NCBI GenBank assembly: GCA_046498185.1
Contig: JAWOBE010000020.1
Span: forward strand, 1-17,151
Reading direction: 5' to 3'
DNA length: 17,151 nucleotides
From: CAYXDR01 sp046498185
GTDB taxonomy: Bacteria > Desulfobacterota > DSM-4660 > Desulfatiglandales > Desulfatiglandaceae
Program-made: the position numbers and the translations under genes
Shown here: positions 8,221-13,377 of the stretch, in pieces
How positions within the stretch are numbered: position 1 is the first letter of the stretch
Layout: each line of letters opens with the position of its first letter
Notes under the pieces: generated by a model
The model's input: only the letters and a program-made list of their open reading frames with translations
What the model was told of the DNA's origin: nothing
Database searches by the model: none

Positions 8221-10209
8221 ATGGCTAAAACACTTTTTGAATGGGATTATTCATCATATCCCGGGGCGGCCAGGTACCCTCACCTGTTCAAACCGATCCA
8301 GATCGGGAACTTGCTGGTACCGAACAGAATAAAATATGCCGCGACCGAAGACAATTTGAACGAACACACCGGTTTTATCACCGATGCCGACGTGGAATAC
8401 ATGCGGAGGCGTGCCGAGGGCGTCGTGGGCGGGCTCTGTTTTATGCAGGGCGTCTATATGGACCCAGCCCGAAAGGGTCAGGGCTATGTCGGCCAAGCCG
8501 CATCCTGGGACGATAAATTCATCCCCGGCTTGAAGCAAATCGCCGATGCGATACACAGCGAGCGCGCAGTCGCCGGCTTCCAGCTGATGGACTGCGGCAG
8601 GGTCGGCGCCGTCGAAGTCGAGCGAGGCCACGGACCGTCCGCGGTTCCCCAGCGTCTGCGGATTTTCAAACCGATGGACGAGATGACGAATGCGGAAGTC
8701 AAGGAAATGATCCAACAGCACATAGATTCCGCTCGGCGTGGTGTGGAAGCCGGTTTCGATATAATGGAAATTTCCGGCATTGTGGGCTACCTGATCAGCA
8801 ATTTCCTGTCCAGTTACACGAACCGCAGGACCGATGAATACGGCGGCGACATCCGCGGCAGGTGCCAGGCAATGGTTGAAATCATACAGGGAGTCAAAGA
8901 AGTATGCGGGCCTGATATTCCGGTGGGGATCAGGCTTTGTTCCGAGGAGCTGCTGAACGATGTCCGCGGAAACACCCCGGAAGAATCGATGATCACCTAT
9001 CAGGTGGCTGAAGAGGCCGGCGCCGACTATATCAGCTGCACGCTGGGATGGCAGGAATCCATTTATCCGGTGATCAGCCGCGATATCCCGCAGGGTCACT
9101 GGCTGCATCTGGCCAAGCGGGCGAAAGAGCATGTTAAGATTCCCATCCAGATGGCCTATCGCCTGTTTACTCCGGACCGGCCGGACGCGGCGATCGAGCG
9201 GGGAGAGCTCGATATCTGGGAAATGTGCCGGTCCATGATTGCGGATCCACAAATGCCCAAGAAGGTGTTGGAGGGCCGGGAAGATGAAATAAGGCATTGC
9301 GTGGCATGCAATTTGTGCCTGGCGAGGTTGTTCCGTGATGCGCCGATGACTTGCTACATCAATCCCACCTGTGCACATGAACACGATGAAAAATTTTTCC
9401 CGCAGAAAGTGACGGACGGCGAAGAAAAAACCGTTATGATCGTCGGGGCAGGCCCCGCCGGTCTCGAATGCGCCTACGTGGCCGCCCAGAGGGGGCACGA
9501 AGTTCATGTATATGACAAACGGGAAGAGCTGGGTGGAACGCTGCTTGAAGCCTCGAAGGCGCCTTACGGAGACGAAGAGCTTTTGACCTGCACGGCTTAC
9601 CAGAAAAAAATGTGTGAGAAATACGGGGTGGAATTTCATCTGGGAACCGAAGTGACCCCTGAACTGGTAGAGGAAGAGTTTCCGGACACCGTGGTTCTTG
9701 CCACGGGGCCGGTCTACGAACCGCCTGCGGCGGGCGGCGACAGGGATAACATCGTGAACGTGCTCGATGTGCTTCGGGGTGATGCCACTGTGGGCGAGCG
9801 GGTGGTTGTCTGGGGGAACAGAAAGCCCGGCATAGGTGCTGCGCTCAAACTTGCCAAGGAAGGAAAGAAAGTAACGTTGGTGGGAAAAGAGAGGACGGCA
9901 GGTTTCGATGTAAATCCGTCGTTCAAATGGAGATACATGATTTACCTCAGGCAGAACGGAGTGAAAGTATACAACGACTGCGACATCGTAGAGGTGGACG
10001 ACGGCGGAGTGGTCGTGAAAACTTACGATGGATATAATATTCCCGTAGCATGTGACAGCGTTGTTGTGTCCGATAGGAAGGCCAATGAAGAGCTCAAACA
10101 GGCCGTTCAGGGTGAAGGCATCGAGATGTTCGTGATTGGGGATGCACTTGTGCCCCGAAATCTTTCGAGCGCTGTTCACGACGGATATCGAATCGGTCTC
10201 AGGATTTAA
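8221..10209 (+). CDS. 2,4-dienoyl-CoA reductase-like FMN/FAD/[4Fe-4S] oxidoreductase (Old Yellow Enzyme family)
   Basis: This 662-residue protein has the FadH/trimethylamine dehydrogenase architecture: an FMN TIM barrel (about 20-350), a [4Fe-4S] site and an FAD/NAD(P)H reductase part. Barrel marks are FDIMEISGIVGYLISNFLS and NRRTDEYGGD (201-210); Tyr190 matches the catalytic Tyr of E. coli FadH. Cluster cysteines are 360, 363, 366 and 378. The dinucleotide fold has GAGPAG (409-414). The FadH catalytic His lies in a GWHEARIPT segment; here the aligned segment is GWQESIYPV, giving Gln278 instead of His. The second nucleotide fold is also odd (WGNRKPGIGA, 531-540). The ATG at 8221 follows AAGGAGG at 8206-8212. 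The protein probably transfers hydride to a conjugated or cyclic CoA-thioester, but other roles such as an enoate reductase are possible. A 102-base gap before it holds nothing recognisable. Confidence 0.9.
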   Translation: MAKTLFEWDYSSYPGAARYPHLFKPIQIGNLLVPNRIKYAATEDNLNEHTGFITDADVEYMRRRAEGVVGGLCFMQGVYMDPARKGQGYVGQAASWDDKFIPGLKQIADAIHSERAVAGFQLMDCGRVGAVEVERGHGPSAVPQRLRIFKPMDEMTNAEVKEMIQQHIDSARRGVEAGFDIMEISGIVGYLISNFLSSYTNRRTDEYGGDIRGRCQAMVEIIQGVKEVCGPDIPVGIRLCSEELLNDVRGNTPEESMITYQVAEEAGADYISCTLGWQESIYPVISRDIPQGHWLHLAKRAKEHVKIPIQMAYRLFTPDRPDAAIERGELDIWEMCRSMIADPQMPKKVLEGREDEIRHCVACNLCLARLFRDAPMTCYINPTCAHEHDEKFFPQKVTDGEEKTVMIVGAGPAGLECAYVAAQRGHEVHVYDKREELGGTLLEASKAPYGDEELLTCTAYQKKMCEKYGVEFHLGTEVTPELVEEEFPDTVVLATGPVYEPPAAGGDRDNIVNVLDVLRGDATVGERVVVWGNRKPGIGAALKLAKEGKKVTLVGKERTAGFDVNPSFKWRYMIYLRQNGVKVYNDCDIVEVDDGGVVVKTYDGYNIPVACDSVVVSDRKANEELKQAVQGEGIEMFVIGDALVPRNLSSAVHDGYRIGLRI

Positions 10210-10231
10210 TTTTTTAAAGGAACAAGAAATC

Positions 10232-10237
10232 AGGAGG
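10232..10237 (+). promoter_or_regulatory. Ribosome binding site that sets the 10244 start
   Basis: AGGAGG six bases before the ATG at 10244 identifies that codon as the start. The upstream in-frame ATG at 10136 lies inside the preceding gene and has no comparable box. Confidence 0.7.
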
Positions 10238-10243
10238 AAAAAC

Positions 10244-10771
10244 ATGCCTGTCAACGCAGAAAAGGAGATCAGCAAGCTCTGGAGGAACCTTCACGCCGCC
10301 CAGGGTGAAATCATAAGGATGTATTACCGGATGCGGGAAGTCGCCCTGGCGGTTGCCCCCTCGGGGACAGATCCGATGGAGGTGGGGCTCAAGGCCGCGG
10401 AGATGCTGGGGAAAGATATGGGGAAAAATCTGATTCCACGGCTCAACTGGCTCAAAGGGGAAGAAGGGTTTTTGATGCAGCTCGGCGGCGCGCTTGCCGG
10501 CCTCTGGAACACCGAGGGCGGTATCGCCGGTGTGGAACAGGGTGAGAAGCCCGGCGAGGTTTTTATCCGGTGTACCAGGTGCCCCTGGCCCGGCACTGCG
10601 AAGGATTTCGAAGTTTCCATGGAAGAGGTGGCCCTGAGTCGTGAGCGCATGTTCCAGGCGATGCTGGAGGATATCAGCGTTTTTTTCAATATACCGCTCA
10701 AGCTTGAGATGCTCAAAGCTATACCAAGGGGACATGGGTCATACTTGATGAGGCTTTCGAAGGCCGCTTAG
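10244..10771 (+). CDS. Unrecognised 175-residue protein with CxxCPWP motif
   Basis: I do not recognise this family. The protein is soluble, with no signal peptide or membrane segment. It starts with an amphipathic helical stretch (about 5-60), has a glycine-rich centre (GGALAGLWNTEGGIAGVEQG, 81-100), then FIRCTRCPWP with Cys110 and Cys113, and ends with a helical part and RGHGSYLMRLSK. One CxxC pair is too little for a 4Fe-4S cluster alone but could bind half of a shared cluster, a metal or a thiol-redox site. There is a weak resemblance in overall layout to the L-2-amino-thiazoline-4-carboxylate hydrolase-like family (a CP motif mid-chain and a GxG segment near the end), which I cannot confirm. 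It sits 34 bases after the dienoyl-CoA reductase-like gene and before a ferredoxin, so an accessory or small-substrate role in this pathway is plausible. Confidence 0.75.
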   Translation: MPVNAEKEISKLWRNLHAAQGEIIRMYYRMREVALAVAPSGTDPMEVGLKAAEMLGKDMGKNLIPRLNWLKGEEGFLMQLGGALAGLWNTEGGIAGVEQGEKPGEVFIRCTRCPWPGTAKDFEVSMEEVALSRERMFQAMLEDISVFFNIPLKLEMLKAIPRGHGSYLMRLSKAA

Positions 10772-10810
10772 ATACGGCAGCTTAATGACCCTTTATAAAT
10801 TGACGCTCAT

Positions 10811-10844
10811 CGAAGCGCCTGCAGGTCGGAAATCGCAGGCATCG
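10811..10844 (+). other. Short inverted repeat in the gap before the first ferredoxin gene
   Basis: GCCTGC (10817-10822) and GCAGGC (10835-10840) can pair around a 12-base loop, with three more pairs possible at the base (CGA 10811-10813 with TCG 10842-10844) across a bulge. No T-run follows, so it is not a standard terminator; it may be an mRNA processing or stability element, or chance. Confidence 0.35.
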
Positions 10845-10863
10845 AAAGAAAGAGGAGTGAAGC

Positions 10864-11070
10864 ATGGCTGCGCAGATAGATTACGAAAAGTGCACAATGT
10901 GCGGTGGTAAGAGTGAACCCCTATGCGTTGAAGTCTGCCCGGACTCCGCAATAAGGGTTCAGGACGGAAGAGTCGTCGTGACGGAATTCATTTGCGAGGA
11001 TTGCAATGAATGCGGGTGTGTCTGCCCGGATGATGCGATCCGTGTGCCGCTGGAAAAAGTTACCTTTTAA
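10864..11070 (+). CDS. Small 2[4Fe-4S] ferredoxin
   Basis: A 68-residue electron carrier with two cluster-binding motifs. The first is spaced C-x2-C-x7-C-x3-CP (Cys10, 13, 21, 25), with the middle loop lengthened by the insert GGKSEPL. The second is the normal C-x2-C-x2-C-x3-CP (Cys44, 47, 50, 54) with an additional Cys52. Expanded loops of this kind are known in some bacterial ferredoxins, where they shift cluster potentials; that effect here is inference. The start at 10864 follows GAGGAG at 10852-10857. It could carry electrons between the FMN/FeS reductase upstream and the Hdr-type proteins downstream. The family is certain; the partners are inferred from neighbourhood. Confidence 0.9.
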   Translation: MAAQIDYEKCTMCGGKSEPLCVEVCPDSAIRVQDGRVVVTEFICEDCNECGCVCPDDAIRVPLEKVTF

Positions 11071-11125
11071 AGAAGGTAAATCAGCCCTTTAAATGAAGCA
11101 GGCTGTCAGGCATATTCTTTCCGAC

Positions 11126-11174
11126 AGCTAAAGGCTAAGGGCGAACAGCTAAAAGCTAAAAGCTATCAGCTGTC
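11126..11174 (+). repeat. Seven-unit heptamer tandem array (AGCTAAA-like)
   Basis: Exactly seven 7-base units fill 49 bases: AGCTAAA, GGCTAAG, GGCGAAC, AGCTAAA, AGCTAAA, AGCTATC, AGCTGTC. GACAGCT at 11123-11129 is also the inverse of AGCTGTC at 11168-11174, so the whole array could be looped out by a 7-bp stem. It lies in the 134-base gap between the first ferredoxin and the VOC gene, ending 30 bases before the VOC start. No open frame of interest crosses it. Confidence 0.7.
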
Positions 11175-11204
11175 TCCATATTTTCACGATGACGGGAGCA
11201 TGCT

Positions 11205-11657
11205 ATGAAAACAAATAAAATAGATCATATTTGTATAGCGGTGAAGAATCTCGAAGAGGCGAAAAAGGTTTGGGAACCGGTCCTCGGGAAAAGCGGTCCG
11301 GATGATGCCTATCTCGATGAGCCTGAAAAAATAAATGTAGCGCGATATTGGATAGGAGGAGTCGGGTTCGAATTGATGGAATCGACCACCCCGGATGGTG
11401 ACGTCGCCAAGTTCATAGAAAAGCGCGGCGAAGGAGTCATGTTGATCAGTTTCAATGTGGATGACACCAGGGAGGCGGTTTCCGAAATGCAGGACAAAGG
11501 GTATCCTTTCATCCCTGATTCACGGGGAGAAATCGCCAGGCCGTTCCGGGATTGCGAGTTCGCTTTCCTGCATCCGAAGAAAATGAACGGCGTCCTTCTT
11601 GAGTTGATAGATTATAAGTGGAAAGAGTTGGAATCGAAGGCGGACACGGATGGCTAA
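11205..11657 (+). CDS. VOC-superfamily protein, methylmalonyl-CoA epimerase-like
   Basis: A 150-residue protein with the paired beta-alpha-beta-beta-beta layout of the VOC/glyoxalase fold, closest in pattern to methylmalonyl-CoA epimerase: DHICIAVKNLEEA at the N-terminus, FIEKRGEGV in the middle, and FLHPKKMNGVLLELID at the end. Metal ligands of the epimerase family would be His8, Gln/Glu56, a His just after the GEG loop, and Glu133. The GEG loop is followed by Val-Met-Leu (78-80) where epimerases have Leu-His-His, so one metal ligand is missing. It may be an altered epimerase, another isomerase of a substituted malonyl- or succinyl-type CoA ester, or a non-catalytic binding protein. The start at 11205 follows GGGAG at 11194-11198. 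The stop overlaps the start of the next ferredoxin gene by eight bases, so the two are probably translationally coupled. Confidence 0.85.
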   Translation: MKTNKIDHICIAVKNLEEAKKVWEPVLGKSGPDDAYLDEPEKINVARYWIGGVGFELMESTTPDGDVAKFIEKRGEGVMLISFNVDDTREAVSEMQDKGYPFIPDSRGEIARPFRDCEFAFLHPKKMNGVLLELIDYKWKELESKADTDG

Positions 11658-11856
11658 GCCCCGAATATATGAGGTTTATCTCGTATATGTGGATGAGGAG
11701 AAATGCGACGGGTGCGGTGAGTGCGTCATTTTTTGTCCGGTGAATGTCTTCGACCTTACCCATAAAGCTATTCCGGTCCGTGCCCACGACTGTCTCGGCT
11801 GCCGGACTTGTGAGGCGGTCTGCAAGTCGAAGGCGGTTATAATTACCGAAATTTAA
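11650..11856 (+). CDS. Small 2[4Fe-4S] ferredoxin, second copy
   Basis: A 68-residue ferredoxin with two normally spaced motifs: CDGCGECVIFCP (Cys19, 22, 25, 29) and CLGCRTCEAVCK (Cys48, 51, 54, 58). The last motif ends in Lys where Pro is common. The sequence is clearly different from the first ferredoxin at 10864, so the two are not a recent duplication and probably serve different partners or potentials. The ATG at 11650 lies inside the end of the VOC gene, with no strong ribosome box of its own, which suggests coupling to VOC translation. It could feed the Hdr-type complex encoded just downstream. It might instead act as a stand-alone subunit of that complex; sequence alone does not decide. 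Confidence 0.9.
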   Translation: MAKPRIYEVYLVYVDEEKCDGCGECVIFCPVNVFDLTHKAIPVRAHDCLGCRTCEAVCKSKAVIITEI

Positions 11857-11889
11857 TGACGTCGTAAAAAGCCGGGACAACCATGTCCG

Positions 11890-11964
11890 TCGGCGTCGGG
11901 ATCGGTATCGGCGTTGGCATCGGAACTTGACCGGCGGCCTTTTCGACCCCGATCCCGACGCCGA
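11890..11964 (+). repeat. Hexamer repeat copies B (direct) and C (inverted), forming a large hairpin
   Basis: The 161-base gap before the HdrA-like gene holds two copies of the element seen at 6003-6036. Copy C (11890-11911) is inverted and matches 22 bases of copy A exactly. Copy B (11940-11967) is in the same direction as A but shorter by one 6-base unit. Because B and C face each other, 16 bases (11890-11905 and 11949-11964) are perfectly complementary and could pair around a 43-base loop. No T-run follows, so this is not a standard intrinsic terminator. An mRNA-level or mobile-repeat role is possible. Confidence 0.75.
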
Positions 11965-12017
11965 TAAGGTGGGGATGGTAGGTTTTAGGAACTCATCAAA
12001 TTTGAATAGAGGGAGAT

Positions 12018-13364
12018 ATGAACGACGCTGTTTTGATCGTCGGGGGGGGTGTTGCGGGCATCAACTGTGCGCTGAATGCCGCTGATTACGGGGCAAAGGT
12101 CTATCTTGTCGATGACACTCCGAGTATCGGCGGTATGATGGCAAGGCTGGACAAGACCTTTCCTACCAACGATTGCTCCATCTGCATAGAAGCCCCGCAG
12201 ATGTACGAGGTGGACAACCATCCGAATATCGAGATTCTGACGAACACCGACGTCAAGAAAGTTAAGAAGACCGGCGACGGGTTCCAGGTTCGGCTGCAGA
12301 GCAGGGCCAGGTTTGTAGATGAAGAGAAATGCACCGGTTGCGGCGCCTGTATCGAGGCCTGCCCTGTAAGTGTGCCGGACGAAATGGATGGCAAGATCGG
12401 CGGCACGAGGAAATTGATCTCGATGCCTTTCCCCCAGGCTGTACCCAACAAGGTATATATTGATCCTGACTGCCGTTATGGCAGGATGCGCGAGCAGGGG
12501 GCATGTGTCGGGGGCTGTGTCGTGGATTGCAGCCAGTGCCGGGAATGCCCGATCGCGCTGTGCGTTCTGGCGTGCGGGAAGGAGGGAAAGGATGCGGTCT
12601 GTCTCTGGCAGGCTAATAAAAACAGAACACTGAATGTGGGCTCAATTGTAGTCGCGACCGGAATAGAGCATGCTTCGATTTCTGACGGCCTTTACGGCTT
12701 CGGAAGGTTTGAGAACGTCATAACAAATTTGCATTTCGAAAGGTTGATGAACGCCGGCGGACCGACGGCGGGCCAGATAGTGCGTCCTTCGGATGGTGCC
12801 CATGCTCGCAGGATAGGTTGGATACAATGCGCGGGAAGGGGGCTTGTACGCGGGTTGCCTTATTGTTCGAAGGTTTGCTGCATGATAGCCGCGAAACAGA
12901 CAATCATTGCCAAGGAACACGATGAATCCGTTGAGGCTTTTATTTTTTATAACGATTTGAAAGCTTATGGAAAAGGTTTCTGGTCCTTTTACCGAAAGGC
13001 CGTGGAAAGCGGTGTCCATTATATGCGTGCAAGACCCTGGGATGTTTCGGAAGACGCCCGGAGCAAGGATCTGCGGGTACGCTACGAAAATTTGGATACC
13101 GGCATGCCTGAAGAGGAGACTGTGGACCTTCTGGTGTTGTCCACCGGGCTTGTACCTGCCGGGGGTAACCGCAGGCTGGCGAAAACACTGGGAATTGAAC
13201 TGGATGACCTGGGATTTTTCAAGGAACCGGATCCTGTGCGAAAGCCACTGGCATCGGGGGCGGAAAGGATTTATTTATGCGGGGGCGCCACCGGACCCAT
13301 CGATATTTCCGAATCGGTGGTTCAGGCTTCGGCTGCCGCAATGATGGCGGTCACGGGAAGGTAG
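12018..13364 (+). CDS. hdrA: HdrA core-type FAD/FeS subunit (QmoA/HdrA family)
   Basis: A 448-residue member of the heterodisulfide reductase subunit A family, which carries FAD and can split or merge electron flows. It begins directly with the FAD fold (VGGGVAGIN, 8-16) and contains the HdrA signature LDKTFPTNDCSICIEAP (44-60). An inserted ferredoxin-like domain follows, with Cys105, 108, 111 and 115, the FPQAVPNKVYID segment, and a second cysteine-rich set (Cys152, 163, 167, 171, 174, 177, 182, 186, 195). The FAD fold resumes with QCAGRG (270-275), YCSKVCC (282-288) and a C-terminal CGGATGPIDISESV. It lacks both the N-terminal CxCG domain and the C-terminal ferredoxin domain of full HdrA; the next gene supplies both. 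The start at 12018 has a close purine-rich box (GGGAG, 12011-12015). Electron bifurcation is known in the family; here it is inference. Confidence 0.9.
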   Translation: MNDAVLIVGGGVAGINCALNAADYGAKVYLVDDTPSIGGMMARLDKTFPTNDCSICIEAPQMYEVDNHPNIEILTNTDVKKVKKTGDGFQVRLQSRARFVDEEKCTGCGACIEACPVSVPDEMDGKIGGTRKLISMPFPQAVPNKVYIDPDCRYGRMREQGACVGGCVVDCSQCRECPIALCVLACGKEGKDAVCLWQANKNRTLNVGSIVVATGIEHASISDGLYGFGRFENVITNLHFERLMNAGGPTAGQIVRPSDGAHARRIGWIQCAGRGLVRGLPYCSKVCCMIAAKQTIIAKEHDESVEAFIFYNDLKAYGKGFWSFYRKAVESGVHYMRARPWDVSEDARSKDLRVRYENLDTGMPEEETVDLLVLSTGLVPAGGNRRLAKTLGIELDDLGFFKEPDPVRKPLASGAERIYLCGGATGPIDISESVVQASAAAMMAVTGR

Positions 13365-13377
13365 TGAGGAAGATTCG

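Noticed and set aside
8138..8332. A 64-codon + strand frame across the gap before the gene at 8221
   Set aside because: It overlaps the start of a well-supported gene, has no clear ribosome box and no recognisable sequence.
10136..10243. Upstream ATG at 10136 as start of the 175-residue protein
   Set aside because: It is inside the preceding gene; AGGAGG before 10244 decides the start.
8254..10275. A 673-codon open frame on the minus strand opposite the dienoyl-CoA reductase-like gene
   Set aside because: The sense strand encodes a protein with all family motifs and a strong ribosome box. The antisense product is rich in His, Arg and Phe with no recognisable motif, and it runs opposite to every other gene. 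It is best explained by codon bias of the sense gene.
11126..11174. CRISPR-like array
   Set aside because: Units are 7 bases with no spacers, and no cas gene is present.
11890..11964. Intrinsic terminator between the ferredoxin and HdrA-like genes
   Set aside because: The stem is strong, but the loop is 43 bases and no T-run follows.
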